Source: Flavobacterium tructae
GTDB taxonomy: Bacteria > Bacteroidota > Bacteroidia > Flavobacteriales > Flavobacteriaceae
Assembly: GCF_002217475.1 (NCBI RefSeq)
Contig: NZ_MUHH01000032.1
Span: forward strand, 40,046 to 104,045
Direction: 5' to 3'
DNA: 64,000 nt
Shown here: one piece after another, positions 1-8,404 of the stretch
Position numbering within the stretch: the first letter of the stretch is position 1
Layout: each line of letters opens with the position of its first letter
Translations under genes and position numbers: made by a program
Notes under the pieces: generated by a model
Database searches by the model: none
Seen by the model: only the letters and a program-made list of their open reading frames with translations
What the model was told of the DNA's origin: nothing

Positions 1-32
1 TTCTGTCTAGGGGTTAATTTTCCTCCTGCCAT
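1..32 (-). CDS. gldM: GldM, first 10 codons only (runs off window)
   Basis: The reverse strand has an ATG at 32-30 that opens a frame reading MAGGKLTPRQ before the window ends. This matches the conserved start of GldM, the periplasm-spanning partner of GldL in the type IX secretion and gliding motor. It lies about 50 bp downstream of the gldL stop, in the order gldK-gldL-gldM known from Flavobacterium. Only the N-terminus is visible, so the call rests on this short match plus gene order. Confidence 0.85.
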   Translation of the reverse strand, partial: MAGGKLTPRQ

Positions 33-83
33 TTTTTCTAATTAGTTCTTATTAATAAATTTAATATAATAGTCAAAAACTAA

Positions 84-731
84 TTATCCTTTGTTACTCA
101 TTGCAGAAAGCATTCCACCGTAAACACTGTTTAATGAAGCAATGTTTGCAGTCATAGATTGCATTTGTTCTTTTAATTTAGAAGCATTTTCAGCAATTTC
201 GCTGTTTGCTTGTGCATTTCTGGAAGCACTTTCTAATTGAACTTTGTATAAACTGTTTAATGATTCCATTTGTGCAGCAGCCATAGACATTTCTTCAGCA
301 TATTTCTTTTGTCCTGCAATTGAATCAACTGTTGGAGAAATAGCTTTAGCAGCTCCTTCGAAGTTTTTAATGCTGTTTCCTAAGCTTGCCATTAACTCTC
401 CGTCAATTTTAGCATCTTTTAACATTGCATCTAATTTTTGAGACAATAATCCTTGGGCGTCAGATGGTGCCTCAACTTTGTCAGCTTTTTTTCTAGCCTG
501 ACCATTCGCTAATTCAGGGTAAACAAGAGTCCAGTCTAATTCGTCTTCAACTGGTTCGAAAGCAGAAAGAGCAAAGATTAACGCCTCAGTTACCAATCCA
601 ATCGATAACATAACAGTCCCTGTTAATGGTCCAATCTCAAAGTGAGTAATTTTGAATAATGCTCCAATAATTACTACTGCCGCTCCCATACCATAAGCGA
701 AATTCATTGCTTTTTTACTTAATAATGCCAT
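84..731 (-). CDS. gldL: Gliding motility / type IX secretion motor protein GldL
   Basis: GldL is the inner-membrane stator-like part of the GldLM proton-driven motor that powers type IX secretion and gliding. The 215-residue protein has two membrane helices within the first 60 residues, then a long alanine- and glutamine-rich cytoplasmic region that looks helical or coiled-coil. Glu49 lies inside the second helix (GLVTEALIF), where the proton-coupling glutamate of the family is found; His30 and Glu59 are also present. It follows gldK and precedes gldM on the same strand, presumably in one transcript. Length and sequence fit the family well. Confidence 0.97.
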   Translation of the reverse strand: MALLSKKAMNFAYGMGAAVVIIGALFKITHFEIGPLTGTVMLSIGLVTEALIFALSAFEPVEDELDWTLVYPELANGQARKKADKVEAPSDAQGLLSQKLDAMLKDAKIDGELMASLGNSIKNFEGAAKAISPTVDSIAGQKKYAEEMSMAAAQMESLNSLYKVQLESASRNAQANSEIAENASKLKEQMQSMTANIASLNSVYGGMLSAMSNKG

Positions 732-808
732 AATACTTTTTTTTAGGTTTTAATTTAAAATAGATTTGTTGATTTGGTTTACTTATTTGATTTTAATTAA
801 TTAAATGA

Positions 809-2212
809 TTACTTTTTCTTCTTACCGCCTCCAGTTGATTGAGTTCCCATGTAATCTTGTACAGTTCTGAAACCAATATAACTTCTCGCAGAATCAGCAT
901 ATTCGTGGTCACGTGTACTTACCTGTAGGAAATAAGCAACGTCTTTCCAAGAACCTCCACGAACTACTTTTCTTTGATTGTTTCCATCAATTACGTTAGG
1001 GTTCATTGTAGAAACATACTCGTATGCATTTGGGTTATAAGCTGAATCTGTCCACTCTGAAACGTTTCCTGCCATGTTGTATAAACCATAACCGTTAACT
1101 TCATAAGATTTAGCTTCAACAGTGTATAATGCTTCGTCAGCAGCATAATCTCCTCTGCTTGGTTTGAAGTTTGCTAAGAAACAACCTCTGTCGCTTTTCG
1201 TATAAGGACCTCCCCAAGGGTAAGTAGCTGATTCCAGACCTCCTCTTGCAGCATACTCCCACTCTGCCTCTGTTGGCAATCTGAAAGCATTTACTAAGTC
1301 ACGTCCTTTTTTCTTAGATTTGATATAACCGTTTTTGTTCAAAGTTCTCCATGCACAGAATGCTTTTGCCTGTTTCCAGGTTACACCCACTACAGGATAA
1401 TCTCCATAAGCTTTATGCCAAAAATAATCGTTATGCATTGGCTCATTGTAAGAATAAGCAAAATCTTTAATCCAAACTGTTGTATCAGGATAAACACTTA
1501 CTTGTTCCGTTTTAACGAAGTCTTTTCTTTTTCCAACTTTAGCTTTCGCTGCAGCCTGAATATCCATCCAGGAATAACGGAATTTCAATTTGTTTACATC
1601 AATTGTTCTTAAACCATTGTAAGACTCTTCAATTGGTAAATACATAGAATCCATTACCTCAGTATAATACTCATCCGGGTAAGCTTTTGTATCTTTAATT
1701 AACTTTACTTTTTTGTTTAATTTTCTACCTGCATAAGGATCATCTTTTGTTCCTACACTGTAGTAGTTATCATACATATATTTATCATATGCAGTCATTT
1801 TTTCCGGATCCGAATCATTAAATGCAAAATCAGCAATACTTCCGCCTTTTTTACCTTTAGAATCACCTGCAGGTTTTTGACCTGTTTCATCAGCTAAAAT
1901 AGCCAAACGAACTCTCATTGTAGAGTCTTTTACCCACTCTACAAATTGACGGTACTCACTATTGGTAATCTCTGTTTCATCCATATAAAATGAACGAACT
2001 GTCACCGTTCTAGTAGGAGCATCCTCCACATTAGCTAAATCAGCATCTGATTTACCCATAATAAAAGATCCACCAGGAACTAATGTCATTCCATAAGGCT
2101 TCTCAGGATGCCATTTACCTCCTGTAACACCTACCAACTCACCTTTGTCACCTGACTTACCACAGCCAATTACCAGTGTTAACATTGTTGCAAATGCAAT
2201 AAACTTCTTCAT
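809..2212 (-). CDS. gldK: Gliding motility lipoprotein GldK (FGE-sulfatase fold)
   Basis: GldK is an outer-membrane-associated lipoprotein that forms the ring structure of the type IX secretion system with GldN. The 467-residue product starts with a lipoprotein signal peptide (MLTLVIGCGK, lipobox Cys17). It then has a formylglycine-generating-enzyme-like domain, seen in GGSFIMGKSD, RLPTEAEWEYAARGG, NVSEWTDSAYN and VVRGGSWKD. GldK is structural and is not thought to keep FGE catalysis. It ends in a short lysine-rich tail. It is first in the gldKLM run, with a promoter-like site about 40 bp upstream. Confidence 0.97.
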   Translation of the reverse strand: MKKFIAFATMLTLVIGCGKSGDKGELVGVTGGKWHPEKPYGMTLVPGGSFIMGKSDADLANVEDAPTRTVTVRSFYMDETEITNSEYRQFVEWVKDSTMRVRLAILADETGQKPAGDSKGKKGGSIADFAFNDSDPEKMTAYDKYMYDNYYSVGTKDDPYAGRKLNKKVKLIKDTKAYPDEYYTEVMDSMYLPIEESYNGLRTIDVNKLKFRYSWMDIQAAAKAKVGKRKDFVKTEQVSVYPDTTVWIKDFAYSYNEPMHNDYFWHKAYGDYPVVGVTWKQAKAFCAWRTLNKNGYIKSKKKGRDLVNAFRLPTEAEWEYAARGGLESATYPWGGPYTKSDRGCFLANFKPSRGDYAADEALYTVEAKSYEVNGYGLYNMAGNVSEWTDSAYNPNAYEYVSTMNPNVIDGNNQRKVVRGGSWKDVAYFLQVSTRDHEYADSARSYIGFRTVQDYMGTQSTGGGKKKK

Positions 2213-2249
2213 ATAAATTTGGGATTATCTATTCATTATTATAAGTCCG

Positions 2250-2280
2250 TAAACGTATTTATTATTTATCTAAAAAACAA
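2250..2280 (-). promoter_or_regulatory. Bacteroidota-type promoter upstream of gldK
   Basis: On the minus strand TTG (2280-2278) is followed after 20 bp by TACGTTTA (2257-2250), seven of eight matches to TAnnTTTG. Transcription would start about 35 bp before the gldK ATG. A second TAnnTTTG match, TATTTTTG, lies at 2316-2309 but lacks a TTG at the right spacing. Confidence 0.5.
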
Positions 2281-2475
2281 TACTAGTTGCGAAATTTATT
2301 TTATCGGTCAAAAATAATGTTAAATAAAATAAAAAAAAAATATTTCATCGATAAACTAACACAAAAAATCGACGTAAGACGTTATTTATCAGTTACCGTA
2401 CGACTTGTCTTACTAATATTATTTAACAGTATTTCAGAAATGCAGAAAAAATAAAATTTCTGCTAAAATTTCATT

Positions 2476-3627
2476 TTACAAAGCATTTTTTCGTTGTGCT
2501 TTCCACCATCTTTCAGGCAATTCCTGATTACAAGCACTCAAATACTCGTCGTAAGAACACGGTAATAACGTATTTCTCTTTAATTTATTGTGACCGTTTG
2601 ATTCAAACGGAATTTCAATCCACCAACGGTCTGTTTTATCACTTTTATAAAAGATCAATTCTTCGTCTTCAAGAGGAACAATATATTTCAAGTACGTTGC
2701 TCTACTACCAAATGGATATTCCTTAGATCTGTAATGATATCCTTCGATAAAATACCATACTATTTGTGCAATGATACCAGCTTCGGGTGCTGTGCTATTG
2801 TGATTAAAAATTCCAAAACTGGAAACTTTATCACTTATTCCGGCATACCTTGCCAACGAACATATTTCTTTTCCATTGAAACCGTTTGGCTCAAACGAAA
2901 CCATATTTCCGGAAGCTGAAGATTTTACCGAGTTCAAATCGATACTAACCAAATCAGCATCTCTAAAAACCGGTTCTGCCAATGCAATCTTATTGGAAAT
3001 TTCCCCTAAACGATAGGCATCAAAAAACAATTTTTCAATCAGATCAATTTCTTCTTGTGAATTGTAATAAGTCTGATAACCAATGTTGCAGTAATTAAAA
3101 AGATTATTAGGCTCGTCGATAATAATTTTAGTCAAATAAGAATTAGCCGAAACCGTTTCATTCTCTTTACCAAAATCAAACTTATTATCCACCGCAACCA
3201 TATTCACCATTTGCTCTAAATCATCATAGGCACGATATAAAGCATAGGTTAAATCCTGTGAACCCCCAAGAACTATAGGAATTACTTTGTTCTTAATTAA
3301 AGTAGATATCACTCGCTTTAAAGCAAAATAAGTATCTTCTACAGAATTTCCTGCGAGAATATCTCCCAAATCAGCAATCGAAGCATCCCAGTTTCCCGGA
3401 AACATACCGTAAAGTTTTTTACGAACGGCATTCAGATTAACAATATTAATTGAATCTTCATTACGACGATCTTCTAAAACACCAATAATCGCAATATTGA
3501 TTTTACTGATATCCGGAAACTGATCCTCAGTATGCAAAACTATCTTACTTCCCAACTCCTGCGAAGACAACGAACTAATAAATTTTAAAATCCCGTCGTT
3601 AAGTGGCTCTAAAAAATCAAACTCCAT
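2476..3627 (-). CDS. Arginase/formimidoylglutamase-fold protein with degenerate metal site
   Basis: The 383-residue protein follows the ureohydrolase (arginase, agmatinase, formimidoylglutamase) layout: IIGVLEDRRNEDS near residue 50, IPIVLGGSQDLTYAL near 117-129, VAVDNKFDF near 145-152 and LVSIDLNSVKSS near 227-237. In active enzymes the last three carry the two Mn ions as GGDH, DAHxD and SxDxDxxD. Here the His of the first is Gln124, the His of the second is Lys149, and the later Asp ligands of the third are Asn232 and Lys235. Catalysis by the usual mechanism therefore looks unlikely. It starts 3 bp beyond the topA stop and is probably co-transcribed with it. Automatic annotation would probably call it formimidoylglutamase. 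Confidence 0.8.
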   Translation of the reverse strand: MEFDFLEPLNDGILKFISSLSSQELGSKIVLHTEDQFPDISKINIAIIGVLEDRRNEDSINIVNLNAVRKKLYGMFPGNWDASIADLGDILAGNSVEDTYFALKRVISTLIKNKVIPIVLGGSQDLTYALYRAYDDLEQMVNMVAVDNKFDFGKENETVSANSYLTKIIIDEPNNLFNYCNIGYQTYYNSQEEIDLIEKLFFDAYRLGEISNKIALAEPVFRDADLVSIDLNSVKSSASGNMVSFEPNGFNGKEICSLARYAGISDKVSSFGIFNHNSTAPEAGIIAQIVWYFIEGYHYRSKEYPFGSRATYLKYIVPLEDEELIFYKSDKTDRWWIEIPFESNGHNKLKRNTLLPCSYDEYLSACNQELPERWWKAQRKNAL

Positions 3628-3630
3628 TCT

Positions 3631-6165
3631 TTATTTCTTTTTTGCAGCTGGTTTTTTTGCAGGTGCTTTTTTTGCAGTTGTAGCTTTCTTTTTGGTTGCA
3701 GCTTTTTTAGCCGGTGTTTTTTTAGCCGGTGTTTTCTTGGCAATCATTTCCTGAACTTCTTCCAATGTTAATTTCGTAGCATCAACCTCTTTACTCAGTT
3801 CAATTTTGATTTTTCCTTTTGTGATTACAGAGCGACCCCAACGTGCCTTTTCAACCAAAATCCCTTCTTCTTCCCAGTTGTGAAGCACTTTATCAATGTT
3901 CTTCTGTAATTTATCTTCAATTAATTCCTCAACATCTGCCTGAGATAAATTATCAAAATTATACTTCTTGCTTACGTTCACAAAAAGGCCATTCCATTTA
4001 ATGAACGGACCAAAACGTCCCACTCCTTTTTGAACCGGTTCGCCTTTATATGTTGCAATTGGTGCATCTGCAAGTGCTTTTTCATCGATCAGTTCCTGCG
4101 CTCTTTCTTTTGAAACACTTAAAGGATCTTCTCCTCTTGGCAACGAAATAAAAACACTTCCATGACGTACGTATGGACCGTAACGACCGTTATTCACTTC
4201 CACTTCTTCTCCTTTGTATTCTCCTAAACTTTTAGGAAGTAAAAACAAATTCAAAGCATCTTCCAGTGTAATACTTCCGATATTCTGATCGGCCATTAAA
4301 CTGGCGAATTTTTTATCTTCATCGTCCGCTTCTCCAATCTGAGCCATTGGACCAAATTTCCCTAAACGAACTGAAACTTGTCTTCCGTCAGCATCTTTTC
4401 CTAAAATTCTCTCTCCGCTTTCACGCTCAGCATTTGCCTCAACTTCTTTTACATTTGGATGGAATTTATTGTAGAATTCCTGCATCATGGTTGCCCAGTC
4501 AATATTTCCTTCGGCAATTTCATCAAAATCCTGTTCTACTTTTGCGGTAAAGTTATAGTCCAGAATATTTCCAAAGTTCTTCACTAAGAAATCAGTAACG
4601 ATTGTTCCGATATCTGTTGGAACCAGTTTCCCTTTGTCGGAACCTGTATTTTCTTTTAACAGCTTCTCTCCCACTTTACTATTTTGCAAGGTCAGTTGCG
4701 TGTAATTACGTTCCTGTCCTTCCAGAGTTCCCTTTTCAACATAGTTTCTGTTGATAATAGTAGAAATTGTTGGTGCATAGGTAGACGGACGACCGATTCC
4801 TAATTCTTCTAATTTCTTCACCAGAGAAGCCTCTGTATAACGTGCCGGAGGTCTTGAATATCTTTCGGTCGCTGTAATATAATTGTTTGCTAATTTTTCG
4901 TTTACTTTTAAAGCCGGCAACATCCCCTCTTGTTCTTCCTCATCATCATCATGTCCTTCTAAGTATACTTTTAAGAATCCTTCAAAAAGTAAAACTTCAC
5001 CTGAAGCTGTAAAAATCTCATCATGATTGTTTGCTTCGATTTTTACATTGGTTCTTTCCAATTGTGCATCACTCATTTGTGAAGCTAATGTTCTTTTCCA
5101 GATCAAATCATACAAACGAGCCTGATCGCGGTCGATATTCACCGTATGACGAGACATATCGGTAGGACGGATTGCCTCGTGCGCTTCCTGAGCTCCCTTG
5201 TTTTTATTGGCAAAAGTTCTCGGTTTAGAAAATTCTTTTCCGTATGATTTTATAATTTCAGCTTCAGCAGCACTCATAGCCTCCGCAGAAAGATTCACAC
5301 TATCCGTTCTCATATAGGTAATCAATCCGGCCTCGTACAAACGTTGTGCTAACTGCATGGTGATTCCAACCGGCAAATACAATTTTCTCGCCGCTTCCTG
5401 TTGCAGGGTCGAAGTGGTAAAAGGTGCTGTTGGTGATTTCTTGGTAGGCTTCGTTTCTAGATCGGCTACCTGATATTGAGATCCGATATTTTTATTTAAA
5501 AAATCTTCGGCTTCTTTTTTAGTATTAAAGTTCTTTGGCAATTTTGCTTTAAAAGCTTTCCCTGCCTCATTTACAAATTCTGCAACAATAGAATAAGTTG
5601 CCACTGCATTAAAGTTCTGAATTTCACGTTCACGTTCTACAATCAAACGAACAGAAACGGATTGCACACGACCAGCAGACAAACCTCCTTTAATTTTTCT
5701 CCACAATACCGGAGACAATTCATAACCTACTAAACGATCCAGAACACGACGTGCCTGTTGTGCGTTTACCAGATTATAATCTATTTCTCTTGGATTGTCG
5801 ATTGCTTTAAGAATCGCAGTCTTTGTAATTTCGTGAAAAACAATTCTTTTGGTTTTTTTAGTATCCAGTTTCAATTCTTCCGCCAGGTGCCAGGAAATAG
5901 CCTCCCCCTCGCGGTCCTCATCGCTCGCTAACCAAACCATATCGGCATTCTTAGATAGTGTTTTCAGCTTGCTTACCAGGGCTTTTTTATCCGAAGAGAC
6001 TTCATATTTAGGCTTAAAACCATTCTCAACATCCACTCCTATTTCCTTTGATGGTAAGTCCGCTATGTGACCGTAACTCGACTCTACCTGAAAATCACTT
6101 CCTAAAAATTTCTCTATCGTTTTCGCCTTTGCAGGGGACTCCACTATTACTAAATTCTTTGCCAT
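3631..6165 (-). CDS. topA: DNA topoisomerase I (type IA)
   Basis: Relaxes negatively supercoiled DNA by single-strand passage through a 5'-phosphotyrosine link. The N-terminal Toprim domain begins NLVIVESPAKAKTIEKF and has the acidic SDEDREGEA motif near residues 81-89. The catalytic tyrosine is in GLITYMRTDS, about residue 284. The C-terminus has repeated topoisomerase C-terminal modules (GRYGPYVRHG, GRFGPFIKWN), with no cysteine zinc ribbons that I can see, and ends in a strongly basic Lys/Ala/Pro tail. I chose the ATG at 6165 (MAKNLV) over the in-frame one 21 bp upstream because the family starts directly before the Toprim strand. Divergent from miaB. Confidence 0.97.
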   Translation of the reverse strand: MAKNLVIVESPAKAKTIEKFLGSDFQVESSYGHIADLPSKEIGVDVENGFKPKYEVSSDKKALVSKLKTLSKNADMVWLASDEDREGEAISWHLAEELKLDTKKTKRIVFHEITKTAILKAIDNPREIDYNLVNAQQARRVLDRLVGYELSPVLWRKIKGGLSAGRVQSVSVRLIVEREREIQNFNAVATYSIVAEFVNEAGKAFKAKLPKNFNTKKEAEDFLNKNIGSQYQVADLETKPTKKSPTAPFTTSTLQQEAARKLYLPVGITMQLAQRLYEAGLITYMRTDSVNLSAEAMSAAEAEIIKSYGKEFSKPRTFANKNKGAQEAHEAIRPTDMSRHTVNIDRDQARLYDLIWKRTLASQMSDAQLERTNVKIEANNHDEIFTASGEVLLFEGFLKVYLEGHDDDEEEQEGMLPALKVNEKLANNYITATERYSRPPARYTEASLVKKLEELGIGRPSTYAPTISTIINRNYVEKGTLEGQERNYTQLTLQNSKVGEKLLKENTGSDKGKLVPTDIGTIVTDFLVKNFGNILDYNFTAKVEQDFDEIAEGNIDWATMMQEFYNKFHPNVKEVEANAERESGERILGKDADGRQVSVRLGKFGPMAQIGEADDEDKKFASLMADQNIGSITLEDALNLFLLPKSLGEYKGEEVEVNNGRYGPYVRHGSVFISLPRGEDPLSVSKERAQELIDEKALADAPIATYKGEPVQKGVGRFGPFIKWNGLFVNVSKKYNFDNLSQADVEELIEDKLQKNIDKVLHNWEEEGILVEKARWGRSVITKGKIKIELSKEVDATKLTLEEVQEMIAKKTPAKKTPAKKAATKKKATTAKKAPAKKPAAKKK

Positions 6166-6186
6166 TGCTCTATTTTTCTGCAACAA

Positions 6187-6400
6187 AAGTATCTATTTTT
6201 TTTAAATATCTACTCCGTGAACTCATTTTTGAGTTATTTTAGTATTATGTTTCCTAAAATTGCAGATTTATCTGTAATCCCACTTCATACATATATAGGT
6301 ATAACTTTTTGGATTGCAGATGCTGATTGTTGATTCTAGATTGTTGATTTCAAATCACAGATTGCAGAATTACAAAATCAAAAATCTTTTCTCTGCCATC
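6187..6400. repeat. topA-miaB intergenic region with GATTGTTGATT word repeats
   Basis: The divergent intergenic region contains degenerate short words around 6310-6380 (ATTGCAGAT, GATTGTTGATT, CTAGATTGTTGATT, CACAGATTGCAGAAT). They resemble the other intergenic word repeats in this window. There is no ORF here apart from weak unsupported frames. Confidence 0.4.
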
Positions 6401-6432
6401 TTGTCACATTCTCCCCATTTACATTATCTTTG
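6401..6432 (+). promoter_or_regulatory. Consensus Bacteroidota promoter for miaB
   Basis: TTG at 6401-6403 and TATCTTTG at 6425-6432 are separated by 21 bp, a full match to TTG...TAnnTTTG. The start would lie about 13 bp upstream of the miaB ATG. Confidence 0.75.
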
Positions 6433-6449
6433 CACTTTGAAATTATACA

Positions 6450-7895
6450 ATGGAAAAGATTATTGAGGAAAGTAAACAAGGCGAAAGTCTCGTTTTGGAA
6501 AACAAACCTGAGAATACTAAAAAACTTTTTATTGAAAGTTACGGTTGTGCGATGAATTTTTCGGACAGCGAAATTGTAGCTTCCATTTTATCTGAAAACG
6601 GATTTAACACCACACAAACTCTTGAAGACGCCGATTTGGTTCTGGTAAACACCTGCTCGATTCGAGACAAGGCAGAACAGACTATTCGCAAACGTCTGGA
6701 AAAATATAATGCTGTAAAGCGCATCAATCCGAAAATGAAAGTGGGCGTTCTGGGCTGTATGGCCGAACGTTTGAAAAGTCAGTTTTTGGAGGAAGAGAAA
6801 ATAGTCGATCTTGTTGTTGGACCTGATGCTTACAAAGATCTGCCGAATTTATTAGCTGAAGTTGACGAAGGACGTGATGCCATCAATGTAATTTTATCAA
6901 AAGAAGAAACTTACGGAGATATTTCACCTGTTCGTTTGATGAGTAATGGTATTACTGCTCTGGTTTCGATTACCCGAGGCTGTGATAACATGTGTACCTT
7001 TTGCGTTGTACCTTTTACACGCGGACGTGAACGCAGCCGTGAACCACAAAGTATCATGAATGAAATTCAGGATTTATGGAGCAAAGGCTTTAAAGAAATT
7101 ACACTTTTAGGTCAAAATGTCGACAGTTATCTTTGGTACGGAGGCGGATTAAAAAAGGATTTTGTAAATGCTTCTGAAATGCAAAAAGCAACAGCCGTTG
7201 ATTTCGATCAGTTGCTGGAAATGGTTGCCGTTGGTTTTCCAAAAATGCGCATCCGCTTTTCGACTTCAAATCCACAGGATATGCATGAGAGTGTATTGCA
7301 TGTTATTGCCAAACATCCTAATATCTGCAAACACATTCACTTACCGGTTCAGTCGGGAAGTAACAGAATTTTAAAAGAAATGAACCGTCTGCACACTCGT
7401 GAAGAATACATGACTTTGATTGATAAAATCAGAGCAATCATTCCGAATGCATCGATTTCACAAGATATGATTGCCGGTTTTCCAACAGAAACCGAACAAG
7501 ATCACCAAGACACTATGAGTTTAATGGAATATGTGAAATATAATTTCGGTTATATGTATTCGTACTCTGAGCGTCCCGGAACTTTGGCAGGAAGAAAAAT
7601 GGAAGATGATGTTGCTGAAGAAACCAAAGCCAGAAGATTACAGGAAATTGTTGACCTACAGCAAAAACATGCCTGGTTTAGAAGCGAAGAATTTGTTGGA
7701 CAGGTTGTAGAAGTTCTGGTAGAGAAAGTTTCAAAAAAATCAAAAGAAGAATTCTCAGGAAGAAATTCGCAAAGTATCACAGTAGTTTTCCCTAAAGAAG
7801 ATTATAAAATTGGAGACTTTGTAAATGTAAAAATCGAAAGCTGTACCTCAGGTACCTTGAAAGGAAAAGCTGTTGGGTTGAGTAGCATGAATTAA
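6450..7895 (+). CDS. miaB: tRNA-2-methylthio-N6-dimethylallyladenosine synthase
   Basis: Radical-SAM methylthiotransferase that adds the 2-methylthio group to i6A37 of tRNAs reading UNN codons. The N-terminal UPF0004 domain carries the auxiliary 4Fe-4S cysteines Cys33 (YGCAMNFSDSE), Cys69 (NTCSIRDKA) and Cys103. The radical SAM cluster is CDNMCTFC at 178-185, followed by RGRERSRE. A C-terminal TRAM domain follows. The length (481) is normal. It has its own promoter 18 bp upstream and is followed by a repeat-bounded cassette. Confidence 0.97.
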   Translation: MEKIIEESKQGESLVLENKPENTKKLFIESYGCAMNFSDSEIVASILSENGFNTTQTLEDADLVLVNTCSIRDKAEQTIRKRLEKYNAVKRINPKMKVGVLGCMAERLKSQFLEEEKIVDLVVGPDAYKDLPNLLAEVDEGRDAINVILSKEETYGDISPVRLMSNGITALVSITRGCDNMCTFCVVPFTRGRERSREPQSIMNEIQDLWSKGFKEITLLGQNVDSYLWYGGGLKKDFVNASEMQKATAVDFDQLLEMVAVGFPKMRIRFSTSNPQDMHESVLHVIAKHPNICKHIHLPVQSGSNRILKEMNRLHTREEYMTLIDKIRAIIPNASISQDMIAGFPTETEQDHQDTMSLMEYVKYNFGYMYSYSERPGTLAGRKMEDDVAEETKARRLQEIVDLQQKHAWFRSEEFVGQVVEVLVEKVSKKSKEEFSGRNSQSITVVFPKEDYKIGDFVNVKIESCTSGTLKGKAVGLSSMN

Positions 7896-7900
7896 GTTTT

Positions 7901-7929
7901 TTTTGCCACAGATTAATGAAATTAAAATG
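7901..7929 (+). repeat. Left arm of GCCACAGATTA palindrome (family A)
   Basis: Begins TTTTGCCACAGATTAATG and ends AAAATGATT. It is the inverted counterpart of 8368-8391 except for a 9-nt extra segment (ATGAAATTA) in the middle. A degenerate second copy, AGATCTGTGATAAAAA, lies at 7957-7972, so the left side is itself partly palindromic. Confidence 0.8.
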
Positions 7930-7979
7930 ATTTTTTGAGTTATTTTTCTTACTTTTAGATCTGTGATAAAAAACTACTC

Positions 7980-8351
7980 ATGCAGCATTACAGAGAAAAA
8001 GAAACATATAAGATTATCGGAATTTGTATGGAAGTACACCGAAATCTTGGTCCGGGATTGTTAGAAATAATTTATAAAGACGCTTTAGAATTAGAATTTA
8101 AAGAACAAAATATTTCTTTTGAAAGAGAAAAGGAATATTCAATTGAATACAAAGGAAAAATTTTACCTCACAGATTTTATGCAGATTTTATAATCAATCA
8201 AGATATTGTTTTAGAGGTTAAAGCAATCAAAGAATTTTCAAATGAACATATTGCTCAGATTATAAATTATATAAAACTATCCAATTCAGAAGTAGGATTG
8301 TTAGTCAATTTTCAAACAAAATCACTTCAATACAAAAGATATATTATATAA
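7980..8351 (+). CDS. GxxExxY family protein (PD-(D/E)xK nuclease-like)
   Basis: A 123-residue protein with the name-giving motif GLLEIIY (Gly26, Glu29, Tyr32) after MEVHRNLGPG. A PD-(D/E)xK-type core follows: Asp69 in FYADFII, then EVK at 79-81, then a helix with HIAQIINYIKLS. The family is small, frequent in Bacteroidota and of unproven function; the motif suggests a nuclease fold. The gene stands alone between miaB and a regulator, within inverted GCCACAGATTA repeats, which suggests later insertion. Confidence 0.9.
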   Translation: MQHYREKETYKIIGICMEVHRNLGPGLLEIIYKDALELEFKEQNISFEREKEYSIEYKGKILPHRFYADFIINQDIVLEVKAIKEFSNEHIAQIINYIKLSNSEVGLLVNFQTKSLQYKRYII

Positions 8352-8367
8352 ATTAGCAAATCTTCGT

Positions 8368-8391
8368 TAATCATTTTAATCTGTGGCAAAA
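8368..8391 (-). repeat. Right arm of GCCACAGATTA palindrome (family A)
   Basis: The plus strand reads AATCATTTTAATCTGTGGC followed by AAAA. Its reverse complement, TTTTGCCACAGATTAAAATG, matches the left arm at 7901 apart from the 9-nt segment present only there. Confidence 0.8.
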
Positions 8392-8404
8392 GACAAAAAC
8401 ACAC

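Larger units (their letters stand above)
7901..8391 (+). mobile_element. Repeat-bounded cassette carrying a GxxExxY gene (putative)
   Basis: This block fills the gap between the miaB stop (7895) and the sigma-54 activator start (8405). Inverted arms of the GCCACAGATTA family bracket a single ORF in the same orientation as its neighbours. There is no transposase and no obvious target duplication. The same palindrome without an ORF occurs at 15208-15340. That it is mobile is inferred from this layout and not shown. Confidence 0.5.
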
